This document shows positions 1 to 10,796 of a stretch of DNA of 39,081 nt, piece by piece (the stretch's first letter is position 1; each line of letters opens with the position of its first letter). The DNA comes from Acidobacteriota bacterium (GTDB lineage: Bacteria > Acidobacteriota > Vicinamibacteria > Vicinamibacterales > UBA2999): the NCBI GenBank assembly GCA_022842985.1, contig JALHON010000009.1, positions 1 to 39,081 on the forward strand. The letters run 5' to 3'. Under the pieces are notes generated by a model. That model made no database searches. It was not told where the DNA came from and saw only the letters and a program-made list of their open reading frames with translations. The translations under genes were made by a program, and so were the position numbers.

Positions 1-1669
1 AGGTCTGGCTCGCCGCCGGCGCCGTGTCGAGCACGCGCGCGCCGGCCAGCCGCGCGATGTATTCGATGGCGCTCGCGCGAATCACCGCGCCCTGCGAGCG
101 GTCCACGGCGAGCGAGGCGAGCGCCGGCACACTGGCGGCATCCCCCGTGCCGGCCGCGTACATCGTGGCGGCGAGCGTGGCGCTCTTCTTCCGGCGCGCG
201 CCGTCGCCCCACCACGCATCCATCTGCGCGGCCGCCCATTCGGGCGTCTTGTCGTCGTGGCAGGTCGTGCAGGCGTTCGGCACGCCGAACGCGGCCGTGG
301 TCTCGGGCACCGGCGACTGGAACGTGTGGTCGCGGCGCCGCATCAGCAGCCGCCAGTTCACGTCGCTCATGTGGCAGTTGATGCAGCGGCTGCCTGCCGA
401 GTCGGCCTTGTGGAACGAGTGGCGCGACAGCTCGGCGTCGCTCCACGGCTGCGTGCGCTCGAGCGCCTCGGGCGCGCGGCTCGTGATGCGCGCGAGCGGC
501 GACTGCGCCTCACCGGCGGCGCCGGCATCCGCCGGGCCCTGATGGCACTGCGTGCAGAGCACATCGCCGGTGCGGCCCGCGCGGACGTCCACCTTGAGCG
601 AGAAGGGGTTGTTCGCCGTGCCGTGCGCGAGATGGCAACTCGTGCAGGTGACGGCGCCGGCCTTGAAGCACCCCGAGAGCGTGAGCGCCTGCGTGCGGTT
701 GAAGCGGTTGGGCCGGCCGTCGGGCCAGAACTCGCCCTGCGCGTCGAACTCGGGCAGCGGCTCGCTCAGCAGGAACGGCACGGCGTGGTCTTCGTAGCGA
801 TCGCCGGCTGCGAAGTCCGTGAACAGGTTCCGCTTGTTGCCGTGGCAATAGCCGCAGGTATCAAAGGTGCGGCGCGGCTCGGCGGATCGCGGCGAGAAGA
901 TCTTCAGCGTGTTGCTCAGCTGGCGGTTGTCGGCACGCGAGCTGTACGTGGGGATCGATGTCGGATCCTGTTCCCACGTCTTCATCAGCGCCACGTGCGA
1001 CTTGCCCGGGCCGTGGCACGCTTCGCAGCCGATGCCGAGTTCCGTCCACGAGGTCTTGTACGACGCGTTCGCCGGCACGTAGCCGCGATCGAGATTGGTG
1101 GCGTGGCAGTTGAAGCAGTTCACGTTCCAGATCTGCTTCATGTCGTGCGCGCCGTCGGGGATGGGCGTGGTCTCTTTCCAGTCGAGCCAGCGCTTCGCCT
1201 CGACGTGCCAGAACACCGGCAGCACGTACATGCGGCCGTCCGGCAGCGTGGAGAGATAGCCCTGGAACCGCTTCGAGCCGAGCGTGTAGTCCACGCTATG
1301 GGTCTCCGCCGCGCGTCCGGGGGCACGCATCGTGACGAAGGGTGTCCCCTGGCGCATGCCGAACTCGTACGAGCGGCCGTGCGCGGTGAAGCGCGCGTCA
1401 CGCGAGAAGTCGCCGAGGAGCGTGGCCTCGGCCACCGGACGCGTCATCTGGATGTGCAGCGACGCCTTCCAGCGCGTGTAGGCGTCGGCGTGGCACGACT
1501 CGCAGGCCGCCGAGCCCACGTAGTCGGCGGAGGGTCCGGGCGTGGCGATGGATGCGGCGGCCGGAGGCCGCGTCTGCTGCGCGGGCGCATCCGCGCGCTG
1601 GGCGGCGAGCCAGGTGGACGCGGCGAGGATCGCCGCGGCAACGACGAGAATCCGGGACCCGATGCGCAT
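1..1669 (-). CDS. Multiheme c-type cytochrome, exported, C-terminus truncated by window edge
   Basis: Minus-strand open frame starting ATG at 1667-1669 (MRIGSRILVVAAAILAAS... signal-like), with eight CXXCH motifs read on the minus strand (CESCH, CFNCH, CEACH, CGYCH, CTSCH, CTQCH, CINCH, CTTCH). Frame runs off the left edge, which explains its absence from the ORF track. Confidence 0.85.
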   Translation of the reverse strand, partial: MRIGSRILVVAAAILAASTWLAAQRADAPAQQTRPPAAASIATPGPSADYVGSAACESCHADAYTRWKASLHIQMTRPVAEATLLGDFSRDARFTAHGRSYEFGMRQGTPFVTMRAPGRAAETHSVDYTLGSKRFQGYLSTLPDGRMYVLPVFWHVEAKRWLDWKETTPIPDGAHDMKQIWNVNCFNCHATNLDRGYVPANASYKTSWTELGIGCEACHGPGKSHVALMKTWEQDPTSIPTYSSRADNRQLSNTLKIFSPRSAEPRRTFDTCGYCHGNKRNLFTDFAAGDRYEDHAVPFLLSEPLPEFDAQGEFWPDGRPNRFNRTQALTLSGCFKAGAVTCTSCHLAHGTANNPFSLKVDVRAGRTGDVLCTQCHQGPADAGAAGEAQSPLARITSRAPEALERTQPWSDAELSRHSFHKADSAGSRCINCHMSDVNWRLLMRRRDHTFQSPVPETTAAFGVPNACTTCHDDKTPEWAAAQMDAWWGDGARRKKSATLAATMYAAGTGDAASVPALASLAVDRSQGAVIRASAIEYIARLAGARVLDTAPAASQT

Positions 1670-1685
1670 CCGAGTTGCAGAATAT

Positions 1686-1729
1686 GCCAGAAGTCTAGCC
1701 CCCGCCAGAATGGGGACTGTCCCCATTAC
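1686..1729. repeat. REP-like repeat copy with 19-bp palindromic core
   Basis: gccagaagtctagcccccgccagaatggggactgtccccattac; core aatggggac-t-gtccccatt (1709-1727). Reverse complement closely matches the copy near 25181-25225. Confidence 0.8.
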
Positions 1730-2910
1730 ACAGGGAGACGTTTCTCGCGGACCAGATCCTCGTAGAGCGTCTCGATGTCGCTCACGAGGCGTCCCGCGTC
1801 GTAGGTGGCCGCCACCTTCACACGGCCGTGCTGGCCCATGGTGCGGCGCATGCCGGGGTCCGCGAGCAGCGTGAGAATGTGCCGGGCGACGGCCGCGGCA
1901 TCGTCCATCGGCGCGAGCAGGCCGCTCACGCCGTGCTCGACGACGTCGGCGACGCCGCCCACCTCGGTCGAGACGACCGGCACACCCGAGGCCATCGCTT
2001 CGATGAGCGCCACCGGCGAGCCCTCGTTGCGCGAGGTCAGCGCCACGACGTCGATGTCGGCGTAGAGCCGGTCGATGTCGGCGCGCCAGCCGAGGAACCG
2101 CACCGCGTCCGCGAGACCGAGCGCCGCCGTCTGCTGTTCGAGCGTCTGCCGCAGCTCGCCGTCGCCCACGATGAGGAAACGCGCGGCCGGCACCTGCTGC
2201 CGGATCGCCTTCGCGGCGGCGAGGAACACCTCGTGCGCCTTGATGGGCACGAGCCGCGCCACGATGCCGACGAGCGGCGCATCGCCCACGCCGAGCTCCG
2301 CGCGCAGCTCGCCCCGGCGGCGCTCCGCGGCGAGCAGCGGTGCCAGATCGAAGCCGAGCGGCACCGCGCGATACTGCGACGCCTTCCCCACGCCGAGCGC
2401 GATGAGTTCGTCGCGCACGCGCGCCGTGACCGCGAGCAGGCGGTCGGTGCGCCACGCGAGGCTGCGCTCGATGCCGCGGTACACCGCCGTCTTCGCTGGC
2501 GAGAAGTAGCCGTGCAGCACGTGCCCGTGGTACGTATGCACCACCACCGGCACGCCGGCGAGGATCGCCGCCGCGCGTCCCACCGCCCCCGCCTTGGCCG
2601 TGTGCGTGTGCACGACATGCGGCCTGATGCGGCGCATGAGCGCCACGAGGCGCGAGAGCGTCTGGACATCGCGCAGCGGCCGGATTTCGCGACCGAGGTC
2701 GGGGATGATCTCGACGTTCGCCGTGCGGCCGTGCAACGCGAGGTAGTTGCCCTCGCCCGCCTCCTCCGTGCCGGTCACGAGCGTGGACGCGAAGCGCGCA
2801 GGGTTCAGCCGCTCGTGCAACAGCGTCGCGTGTACTGCGGGACCGCCGATGTTCAGACGCGCGATGACGCGCATCACGCGCATGCCGCCGCTGGTGGGGC
2901 CATCAGGCAT
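1726..2910 (-). CDS. Glycosyltransferase family 4
   Basis: MRVIARLNIGGPAVH N-terminus and C-terminal SRNEGSPVALIEAMASGVPVVSTEVGGVADVVEHG, typical GT4/GT-B. ORF extends to 2958; start at 2910 or 2883 is more plausible. Confidence 0.88.
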   Translation of the reverse strand: MPDGPTSGGMRVMRVIARLNIGGPAVHATLLHERLNPARFASTLVTGTEEAGEGNYLALHGRTANVEIIPDLGREIRPLRDVQTLSRLVALMRRIRPHVVHTHTAKAGAVGRAAAILAGVPVVVHTYHGHVLHGYFSPAKTAVYRGIERSLAWRTDRLLAVTARVRDELIALGVGKASQYRAVPLGFDLAPLLAAERRRGELRAELGVGDAPLVGIVARLVPIKAHEVFLAAAKAIRQQVPAARFLIVGDGELRQTLEQQTAALGLADAVRFLGWRADIDRLYADIDVVALTSRNEGSPVALIEAMASGVPVVSTEVGGVADVVEHGVSGLLAPMDDAAAVARHILTLLADPGMRRTMGQHGRVKVAATYDAGRLVSDIETLYEDLVREKRLPV

Positions 2911-2977
2911 CGGGAGTCCGCTCCGCGGGAACCACGCCCCGCGGTCCCGCAGTGGCATATAGTGCTGGGGTCACGCG

Positions 2978-4132
2978 GTGCACATCGTACACCTCATCGG
3001 CACGCTGGAACGCGGCGGCGCGGAGCTCTTCCTGCTGCGCCTGTGCCGGGGCCTCTCGCGGCTCGAGCCCTCGTGGACGCAGGCCGTGTGGGTGCTTGGC
3101 GCACGCGGCAGTCTGGCGGATGACTTCGTCGCGGCCGGGATCCCGGTGCGTGCGTTCGGCCTGACGAAGTCGCCGCTGGCCGCCTGGACGATCGGCCGCC
3201 TCGTCGGCGCGCTCGCCTCGAGCCGCGCCTCGGTCCTGCAGACATGGATGTATCACGCGGACGCCGTCGGGATCGCGGCCCGCCTCGCCGGTGTGCGGAT
3301 TCCGCAGGTCTGGACGCTGCGCCAGAGCAACCTCGCGCCCGATGTGAACCGCATCGACACGCGCGCCATCATCAAGGCGTGCGCACTCGCCTCGTCGCGC
3401 GTGCCCGCGGTTGTCGTCGCCGGTTCGGCCGCCGCCCTCGACGCCCATCGTGCCATCGGCTACCGCGCGGCCCGCACGCCGATCATTCACAACGGTGTCG
3501 ACACCGACCGCTTCCGCCCCGACGCCGGTCACCGGGCCGCCACGCGCCGGGCGTGGGGCGTCACCGGCGACACACGCGTCTTCGGGTACCTCGCACGCGT
3601 CTCACCGGTGAAAGGCCACGACGTGTTGCTCGACGCCGCGGCCCGACTCGCAACCACGCAGCCGGCCCTCGACTGGCGGCTCGTGCTGGTGGGCCAGGGC
3701 GCGTCGCTCGACGATCCGGCCTTTGCCGCCGACGTCGCTCGACGAGGTCTCGCCGGCCGCGTGCTCACCCCAGGTCCGGCCAGCGCACCAGAAACGGTGT
3801 TACCCGCCTTCGACATCGCCGTCTCGAGCTCGCGCGGGGAAGGTTTTCCCAACGGCGTCGCCGAAGCCATGGCCTGCGGGCTCGCCGTCGTGGCCACCGA
3901 TGTCGGCGACACGCGGCTCCTCGTGGGCGACAGTGGCTCGATTGTGGCCCCCGGAGACGTGGCCGGGCTCGCGGAGGCGATGCGCGAGGCCGCCAGCGCC
4001 GGTACGGCCGTGCTGCGGGCCCGCGGCGAGGCCGCGCTGGCGCGCGTCCAGCAACACTTCCGGGAGATCGACGCCGTCCGCGCCTACGCCGGGCTCTACC
4101 GCTCGCTCCAGACCGAAGCGCACCAGCCCTGA
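2978..4132 (+). CDS. Glycosyltransferase family 4
   Basis: GTG start; MHIVHLIGTLERGGAELFLLRL and SSRGEGFPNGVAEAMACGLAVVATDVGDTRLLVGD motifs. Confidence 0.88.
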   Translation: MHIVHLIGTLERGGAELFLLRLCRGLSRLEPSWTQAVWVLGARGSLADDFVAAGIPVRAFGLTKSPLAAWTIGRLVGALASSRASVLQTWMYHADAVGIAARLAGVRIPQVWTLRQSNLAPDVNRIDTRAIIKACALASSRVPAVVVAGSAAALDAHRAIGYRAARTPIIHNGVDTDRFRPDAGHRAATRRAWGVTGDTRVFGYLARVSPVKGHDVLLDAAARLATTQPALDWRLVLVGQGASLDDPAFAADVARRGLAGRVLTPGPASAPETVLPAFDIAVSSSRGEGFPNGVAEAMACGLAVVATDVGDTRLLVGDSGSIVAPGDVAGLAEAMREAASAGTAVLRARGEAALARVQQHFREIDAVRAYAGLYRSLQTEAHQP

Positions 4133-4151
4133 GGGGCCAGACGGTCTCCGC

Positions 4152-4157
4152 TATAAT
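4152..4157 (+). promoter_or_regulatory. Possible -10 box (TATAAT) upstream of asnB
   Basis: Exact TATAAT 38 nt before the asnB ATG; no good -35 recognised. Confidence 0.35.
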
Positions 4158-4195
4158 CGCTCGGATGCCGTCGCTCCTGACGGCCACACTAGTAC

Positions 4196-6142
4196 ATGTG
4201 CGGCATCGCCGGTTTCGTCCAAGTCGAACGCGGAGGCTCTGAGCAGCGCCTCGAGTCGCTCATCCGCGCGATGACCGACACGATGGTGCTGCGCGGACCC
4301 GACTCGTCCGGGTACTGGGTGGACGCGCCGGCCGGCGTGGCACTGGGCCACCGCCGTCTCGCCATCCGCGATCTGTCGCCCGCCGGCCATCAGCCGATGG
4401 TCTCCTCGTGCGGACGCTTCGTGATGGTCTACAACGGCGAGGTCTATTCGCACAACGAGATGCGGGCCGACCTCGAGCGCGCGGGCCGGCGCTTTCGTGG
4501 CACCTCCGACACCGAGGTCATGCTCGAAGGGTGCGCGGAGTGGGGCGTCGAACGCACGGCGCAGCGCCTCATCGGCATGTTCGCCTTCGCGCTCTACGAC
4601 CGCGAGACCCGCACGCTGTCGCTCGTGCGCGACCGGCTCGGCATCAAGCCCGTCTACTGGGGCAGCTTCCCCGGACTGTTCCTGTTCGGCTCGGAACTGA
4701 AACCGCTGCGCCAGCATCCCGACTGGCAGCCAACCGTCGATCGCAACGCCGTCTCGGCGTTCATGCGGCACAACTACATCCCGGCGCCGCACAGCATCTA
4801 CCGTGGTGTGCGCAAGCTGACGCCCGGCACGATTCTCACGGTCGTCAACGGCGTGCCCGGCGCGGAGCGGCCGTACTGGTCGTTCGACGACGTGGTCACG
4901 CGCGGCCAGCAGCAACGCGGCGGCCATACCGACCAGTCGGCGACCGACGCGCTCGACCGGCTGCTCAACGACGCGGTCAGCCGCCGCATGATCGCTGACG
5001 TGCCGCTTGGCGCCCTGCTGTCCGGCGGCGTCGATTCGTCGCTCGTCACCGCGCTGATGCAGGCCAACAGCGCCCGTCCGGTGAAGACGTTCTCCATCGG
5101 ATTCAAGGAGCAGGGCTTCGACGAAGCGCCCTATGCGCGTGCCGTCGCCGAACACCTCGGCACCGATCACACCGAGCTCTATGTCGAGTCGAACCATGCG
5201 CTCGACATCGTGCCGAAGCTGCCGCAGTGGTACGACGAGCCGTTCGCCGATTCCTCGCAGCTGCCCACGTTCCTGGTCTGCGAACTCACGCGGCAGCACG
5301 TCACGGTCGTGCTCTCGGGCGACGGCGGCGACGAACTCTTCGCCGGGTACAAACGCTACGAACTGGGCCGCACGGTCTGGGCCGGCGCCAACGTCGCCCC
5401 GGCGTGGCTGCGCCTGCCGGCAAGCCGTCTCGCCCGGCGCATCCCCGTCCAGCAGTGGGACCAGCTCGGACGGCTGCTGCCGAAGCGCATGCTGCCGGTC
5501 AATTTCGGCCATCGGATGCACAGCCTGGCGGACCGCATGAGCCTTGGCGAACCCGACGGCCTCTACCGGCAGATGCTGAGCCACTGGCACGAACCCGACG
5601 CGCTCGTGCGCGGCGCCACCGAGCCGCACGGCATCCTCTGGGATCCGGCCGCCATCACCCGCGTACCCGACTTCGGCGAGCGGATGCAGTACTACGACAC
5701 GCTCACCTACCTGCCCGACGACATCCTGACCAAGGTCGATCGCGCCAGCATGGCCGTGTCACTCGAATCGCGCGTGCCGCTGCTCGATCACCGCGTGGTC
5801 GAGTTCGCGTGGACCCTGCCGCAGCACCTCAAGTGGCGGGGCTCCGAGAGCAAGTGGCTGCTCAAGCAGGTGCTCGACCGCTACGTGCCGCGGCCGCTGA
5901 TGGATCGTCCGAAGATGGGCTTCGGTGTGCCCTTCGACCAGTGGATTCGCGGGCCGCTGCGCGGCTGGGCCGACGATCTGCTGTCGGAATCCCGCTTCGC
6001 GCGCGATCAACTGCTCGAGCCGACGCTCATCCGCCAGCGCTGGCAGGCCCACCTCGACGGCGCCAACTGGGGGTATCCGCTCTGGAACGTGCTCATGCTC
6101 CACGCATGGCTGGACCAGAACCGCGGCGTGTCGCTCGGATAG
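4196..6142 (+). CDS. asnB: Asparagine synthase (glutamine-hydrolysing) family amidotransferase
   Basis: MCGIAGFVQ catalytic Cys N-terminus, [17 protein letters not shown]-pyrophosphatase motif, [15 protein letters not shown]. Confidence 0.93.
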   Translation: MCGIAGFVQVERGGSEQRLESLIRAMTDTMVLRGPDSSGYWVDAPAGVALGHRRLAIRDLSPAGHQPMVSSCGRFVMVYNGEVYSHNEMRADLERAGRRFRGTSDTEVMLEGCAEWGVERTAQRLIGMFAFALYDRETRTLSLVRDRLGIKPVYWGSFPGLFLFGSELKPLRQHPDWQPTVDRNAVSAFMRHNYIPAPHSIYRGVRKLTPGTILTVVNGVPGAERPYWSFDDVVTRGQQQRGGHTDQSATDALDRLLNDAVSRRMIADVPLGALLSGGVDSSLVTALMQANSARPVKTFSIGFKEQGFDEAPYARAVAEHLGTDHTELYVESNHALDIVPKLPQWYDEPFADSSQLPTFLVCELTRQHVTVVLSGDGGDELFAGYKRYELGRTVWAGANVAPAWLRLPASRLARRIPVQQWDQLGRLLPKRMLPVNFGHRMHSLADRMSLGEPDGLYRQMLSHWHEPDALVRGATEPHGILWDPAAITRVPDFGERMQYYDTLTYLPDDILTKVDRASMAVSLESRVPLLDHRVVEFAWTLPQHLKWRGSESKWLLKQVLDRYVPRPLMDRPKMGFGVPFDQWIRGPLRGWADDLLSESRFARDQLLEPTLIRQRWQAHLDGANWGYPLWNVLMLHAWLDQNRGVSLG

Positions 6143-6145
6143 ACG

Positions 6146-6952
6146 ATGCAGGGCCTCACACATTTCGCCGGCATCGTCTCCACGCACCGCCGGCTGCTCG
6201 CGGCACTCGTGCAGCGGGATCTCCGCGACCGCTTCTCGGGCCAGGCCTTCGGCCTGGTGTGGACACTGGGGCATCCTCTGGTGCTGATGCTGCTCTACGC
6301 GTTTCTGTTCGCGTATGTCTTCCCGGCGCGCTACACGGCCGCCGTCGGCGCGACCTCGCTCGACTACGCGCCGTCGATCTTCGCCGGCCTGGTCTGCTGG
6401 CTCACGGCGCAGGAGGTGCTGGCGCGCAGTCCCACGGTGCTGCAGTCACATGCCAGCCTCGTGAAGCAGATCGTCTTCCCGACCGAACTCCTGCCCGTCA
6501 AGAGCACGCTCGCCAGCTCCACCGCGCAAATCGTCACGCTCACCTTCGCAGTGGGCTACGCGGCCTACAAGGGCACGCTCGGCCCGTTCGCGCTCACCTT
6601 GCCCTTTGTCGTCGCCTGTCAGCTGGCGGCGATGACCGGCGTGGCGTTCCTGCTGTCGAGCCTCGGCGCCTACTTCCGCGACATCAAGGACGTCATCCAG
6701 GTGCTGCTGGCGGTGGGCCTCTTCGCGCTGCCGGTGCTCTACAACCCGCACGCCCTGCCGCCCTGGCTGTCGGTCGTCTTCTACGCGAATCCCCTGAGTT
6801 ATCTGGTGTGGTGTTATCAGGACGCCATCTACTTCGGCGCGCCAGCACATCCGATCGCCTGGGTCGTGTCGCCGCTCTTCGGCCTCGGCCTGCTCGCTAT
6901 CGGCTACACCGTGTTCCAGCGCGCGAAACACGGCTTCGGAGACGTGCTGTGA
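6146..6952 (+). CDS. ABC-2 type polysaccharide export permease (Wzm-like)
   Basis: 268-aa multi-TM protein starting [41 protein letters not shown]; immediately upstream of a Wzt-like ATPase. Confidence 0.88.
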   Translation: MQGLTHFAGIVSTHRRLLAALVQRDLRDRFSGQAFGLVWTLGHPLVLMLLYAFLFAYVFPARYTAAVGATSLDYAPSIFAGLVCWLTAQEVLARSPTVLQSHASLVKQIVFPTELLPVKSTLASSTAQIVTLTFAVGYAAYKGTLGPFALTLPFVVACQLAAMTGVAFLLSSLGAYFRDIKDVIQVLLAVGLFALPVLYNPHALPPWLSVVFYANPLSYLVWCYQDAIYFGAPAHPIAWVVSPLFGLGLLAIGYTVFQRAKHGFGDVL

Positions 6953-8295
6953 GCGGCGACCTGGCGATTCGCGCGCACGGTCTCTCGAAGGCCTTCAAGA
7001 TCTACCAGCACCCCGGCGACGTGCTCGTCGAGCTCCTGACCGGCCGCACGCGACACACCGAAAAACAGGCCCTCGACGACGTCTCGTTCGAGATGCGGCG
7101 CGGTGAGGTGGTGGGCATCCTCGGCCGGAACGGCGCCGGCAAGAGCACGCTGCTCAAGCTCATCGCCGGCACGCTCGAACGCTCCGGCGGCGAGCTCGAG
7201 GTGAACGGCCGGATCACGGCGATCCTCGAGCTGGGCACGGGGTTCCACCCGGACTACACCGGACGCGAGAACATCTACATGGGCGGCCTCTGCCTGGGGA
7301 TGTCGCGTGAGGAGATCGACCGCAAGCTGGAGTCGATCATCGATTTCAGCGAGCTGGCCGAGGTAATCGACCAGCCGTTCCGTACGTATTCCACCGGCAT
7401 GCAGGCGCGGCTCACCTTCAGCACGGCGATTTCGGTGGACCCCGACATCCTGATCGTGGACGAGGCGTTGTCGGTGGGCGACGCCAAGTTCCAGATGAAG
7501 TGTTTCGGCCGCATCACGGATCTGCGGCGCCAGCGCAAGACCATCCTGCTCGTGTCGCACGACCTCAACACGATTACGACCTTCTGCGACCACGCCCTCA
7601 TCCTCGAACGCGGACGCGTCTACGCGGCCGGCCCGGCGCGTGAGACGGCGTCACGCTATCAGCAGCTGCTGTGGGACGCCCATCCCCTGGGAGACGCGCG
7701 GCCAGGCCCGGCCGGCGCCACCAAGCCGGGGGAACGCGACCACGAGGCCGCTGAACAGGCGCCGGATGAACAGACGAGTGAGAAGATGGACACGCCCACC
7801 CAGCAGGGCGTCGAATCGCCGAGAGAACCAAATCGCTACGGTGACGGATCGATGCGAGTTGAGTCGTTCGGCCTGACCGACGCCGCCGGCAACCCGGTGG
7901 CTGGCATCACATCGGGACAGGCGTGCAGCTTTCACCTTCGCATGCGTGTACTGCGCGACGTGTCCGACGCCTCGTTCGGTGTTGCCATCAAGGATCGCCG
8001 CGGCACGGTGCTGTTCGGCATCACCAACGTCTCGCAAAGCAACTTGCCATCCGCGCTCGAAGCAGGGCAGGTCCTCGAGCTTCGCGTCCCCATGCGAATG
8101 TGGTTGTCATCGGGCACGTACTTCGTAAACCTCGGCGCTGGGCATCTCAACAGCCAGGTCATGTGCGACTTCATCGAGGATGCGCTGCAATTTCACGTTC
8201 TGGGGCCGGGCGGCGTCTTTTCGACAGGGGTCGTCAACCTCGAGGCGAGCTTCGAAATGCGCATGGACGGTGACAAGGCGGAGCAAGGCGGATGA
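6949..8295 (+). CDS. ABC transporter ATP-binding protein with C-terminal Wzt-type domain
   Basis: GTG start overlapping permease stop (GTGA). Walker [17 protein letters not shown], signature [11 protein letters not shown], Walker B ILIVDEAL; charged linker then a beta-rich C-terminal domain ([16 protein letters not shown]...). Confidence 0.9.
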   Translation: MSGDLAIRAHGLSKAFKIYQHPGDVLVELLTGRTRHTEKQALDDVSFEMRRGEVVGILGRNGAGKSTLLKLIAGTLERSGGELEVNGRITAILELGTGFHPDYTGRENIYMGGLCLGMSREEIDRKLESIIDFSELAEVIDQPFRTYSTGMQARLTFSTAISVDPDILIVDEALSVGDAKFQMKCFGRITDLRRQRKTILLVSHDLNTITTFCDHALILERGRVYAAGPARETASRYQQLLWDAHPLGDARPGPAGATKPGERDHEAAEQAPDEQTSEKMDTPTQQGVESPREPNRYGDGSMRVESFGLTDAAGNPVAGITSGQACSFHLRMRVLRDVSDASFGVAIKDRRGTVLFGITNVSQSNLPSALEAGQVLELRVPMRMWLSSGTYFVNLGAGHLNSQVMCDFIEDALQFHVLGPGGVFSTGVVNLEASFEMRMDGDKAEQGG

Positions 8296-9083
8296 TTCTC
8301 GACGTATTGGCGGTATTGAACAATCGGCGCAAACGCCAGCCTCAGAAGCTGGAGTGGACACCGGAGCTCGTCGAACGTTTCTGGGACGCTGTCTGGTCGA
8401 CACGCCTCAAGGAGTTCAGCTTTGCGAGGCAGGCCGGCCGGGCCCTCATCGTCGCCATCGATCACCTGCTGCCGCCGGGAACGCGGGTGCTCGACTTCGG
8501 GGCCGGGTTCGGCGATCTGGCCGCGCTGCTTCTCGAGCGCGATTTACGCGTCGCCGGGCACGACCCCTCACCGGCGTCGCGGGCGTCACTCGCGGGTCGC
8601 TTCGGCACGCACGCGGGTTATGTCGGCACGATCGGCCCCGACGACCGGCAGCAGTTCGATGTGGTGGTGATGGCCGAAGTCATCGAACATGTCCTTGATG
8701 CGGAGCTCGAGGCCACCCTGACCCGCGTGGCGCGATTTGCCGCGCCGGGCGGCCTCGTGGTCGTGACGACGCCGAACAACGAAGACCTCGAACTGGGGAT
8801 GTGCGTCGACCCGCTGGCCAACGTCGTGTTCCACCGCTGGCAGCACGTGCGGTCGTTCACGCGCGAGACCCTGGCCGCGCGGATGGCGACGGTCGGCTTC
8901 GAGGAGGTCGTGACCCACGAACTCGAGCTAAGTGAGCACCTTTACGTGCCGTTCGATCGCATCTGGGGCCAGCCGGATTCGGACCCGTCCGCCGCGTCGC
9001 ACATCGTCTCCCTCCGCGGCGATGTGGTCACGGCGAACGGCGGGCGCCAGAACCTCGTCTACGTGGGACGCCGGAGGGTCTGA
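8292..9083 (+). CDS. Class I SAM-dependent methyltransferase
   Basis: [15 protein letters not shown] motif [18 protein letters not shown]; start overlaps upstream stop (ATGA). Confidence 0.82.
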   Translation: MILDVLAVLNNRRKRQPQKLEWTPELVERFWDAVWSTRLKEFSFARQAGRALIVAIDHLLPPGTRVLDFGAGFGDLAALLLERDLRVAGHDPSPASRASLAGRFGTHAGYVGTIGPDDRQQFDVVVMAEVIEHVLDAELEATLTRVARFAAPGGLVVVTTPNNEDLELGMCVDPLANVVFHRWQHVRSFTRETLAARMATVGFEEVVTHELELSEHLYVPFDRIWGQPDSDPSAASHIVSLRGDVVTANGGRQNLVYVGRRRV

Positions 9084-10796
9084 GTGCTCATCGACGCAGT
9101 CCGTAGTCTCGCTCGACGTCTGGTCCCGGCCGCCCTGCGGAAGCCGGTCGCGGATTGCGTCTACCGCTGCATCGATCAGGCGCGCAACCTGGTCCAGAGG
9201 CTTCGGGTCTGGCGCGGGCGACTCCGGTCGTCACACCAGGCGACGATATCGACAACGGACGCCCCCTCGGCGAATCCTCGCCCCCCCCGCCAACTGGTCC
9301 GTCGCATTCACTCAGTCGTGACCAACCTGCCAGGTCGCGGACGCGCCGTGGCGACGCGGGCGGTTCGGGCCTGGATTCTCGCGAGCCTTCCTTTGCTATG
9401 GGCTCGTCGTGACCTCTCCGTACGCGACCGCCTGCGCATGGCGGCGCTTCAACGGTTGCTCAACGTCCTCGACAGGCGTTTCGCACGACAGTTCAGAGCG
9501 CTGCTGGCGTCGGCGCTGCCGCCGGCCAGGCGTCGACAGGGCAGGCCACACCTCCTTGCCGCGATAGGCACGCTCGGCCCCGGAGGTGCCGAGCGGCAGC
9601 TTGTCAATACGCTCGTCGGCCTCAAGGCGTCGTGCGATATCGACATCGAGGTGGTGGCAATGTACCTCGATCAGGACTGGCAGCGCTTCTTCCTGCCCAC
9701 GCTCGAGGCCGCCGGCATCGCCGTGTCCCTCGTTGGCCGCGACGTCGAACCAGGCCTGATGACGCCGGATTTGCATCCGGCCGCACCCCGGCTCGAGACC
9801 GCGATGGCTCGCCACCTCCCCGCAGAATTGACACACGTGGCGGCGTATACCCACATCTTGCTCGACCGACAGCCGGACATCGTGCACCTCTGGCTCGACG
9901 AGGTAAACATCAAGGCCGGCCTGGCTGCAGCGCTCACCGGCGTGAGCCGCATCGTGCTGAGCATGAGGAGCGTGAACCCGACCCATTTCGTGTTCTACCA
10001 GCCGTATATGAAGGCCGGCTACCAGGTTCTGCTCGAACGACCGCAGGTGCTGGCGTTGAACAACAGCCAGGTTGGCGCCGAGGACTACGCCGCATGGCTC
10101 GGCCTCGCCCCGGCAAAGATCACCGTCGTCCGCAACGGGGTCGACTTCGACCAGATCGTCCCCGCCTCCTCACAGGGCGGGCGCGGCCAGTTATATCGAG
10201 CCGCACACGGCATCCCGGCGGACGCCTTTGTCATGGGCGGCGTAATGCGGTTCTCGGAAGAGAAGCGCCCGCTGTTGTGGCTTGAGGCGGCCGAGTTGGT
10301 GGCATCGAGATACCCAGACGCGCATTTTCTGCTTGTCGGTGACGGCGTGCAGCGAACGCTGGTGGAGGCGCGCATCGCCCGATCGGCGCTCGCCAACCGC
10401 ATGCACCTCGTGGGCCACGAGTCGAAGCCGTACGATAGTATTGCGGCGATGAACGTGCTGTTCCTGTCCTCGGTCTTCGAGGGCTCTCCGAACGTGCTCA
10501 TCGAGGCACAAGCACTGGGCGTCCCCGTGGTCTCCACACCTGCGGGCGGCGCAATCGAAGCCCTCGACGACGGTCGTACGGGGTGGATCGCTCGCTCAGG
10601 GCGCGCCCATGAGGCGGCCGACAGAATCATCGAATTGGCAACACATCCCGCGCAGGCCGCGCAGGCTGGACACTTGGCCCCGGACTTCGTCCGTACGCGC
10701 TTCGGCATGCAGCGGATGATCGACGAAACCGCAGCCGCTTATGGCGGCGTGCCGTCGCGTCGGGCTGACTCCATGAGGGACCAACGACGTGACTGA
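9084..10796 (+). CDS. Glycosyltransferase family 4 with long basic N-terminal extension
   Basis: GTG start; GT core begins about residue 155 (LLAAIGTLGPGGAERQLVNTL) and ends with SSVFEGSPNVLIEAQALGVPVVSTPAGGAIEAL. Confidence 0.85.
   Translation: MLIDAVRSLARRLVPAALRKPVADCVYRCIDQARNLVQRLRVWRGRLRSSHQATISTTDAPSANPRPPRQLVRRIHSVVTNLPGRGRAVATRAVRAWILASLPLLWARRDLSVRDRLRMAALQRLLNVLDRRFARQFRALLASALPPARRRQGRPHLLAAIGTLGPGGAERQLVNTLVGLKASCDIDIEVVAMYLDQDWQRFFLPTLEAAGIAVSLVGRDVEPGLMTPDLHPAAPRLETAMARHLPAELTHVAAYTHILLDRQPDIVHLWLDEVNIKAGLAAALTGVSRIVLSMRSVNPTHFVFYQPYMKAGYQVLLERPQVLALNNSQVGAEDYAAWLGLAPAKITVVRNGVDFDQIVPASSQGGRGQLYRAAHGIPADAFVMGGVMRFSEEKRPLLWLEAAELVASRYPDAHFLLVGDGVQRTLVEARIARSALANRMHLVGHESKPYDSIAAMNVLFLSSVFEGSPNVLIEAQALGVPVVSTPAGGAIEALDDGRTGWIARSGRAHEAADRIIELATHPAQAAQAGHLAPDFVRTRFGMQRMIDETAAAYGGVPSRRADSMRDQRRD

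Noticed and set aside
257-1765. 502-aa plus-strand ORF
   Set aside because: Antisense shadow of the multiheme cytochrome, which carries eight CXXCH motifs on the minus strand.
4151-5629. 492-aa minus-strand ORF
   Set aside because: Antisense shadow of asnB, no recognisable motifs.
5227-6948. N-terminal part of the 1022-aa ORF ending at 8295
   Set aside because: Only the part from the GTG at 6949 is the ATPase; upstream is an out-of-frame R/A/P-rich read of asnB and the permease.
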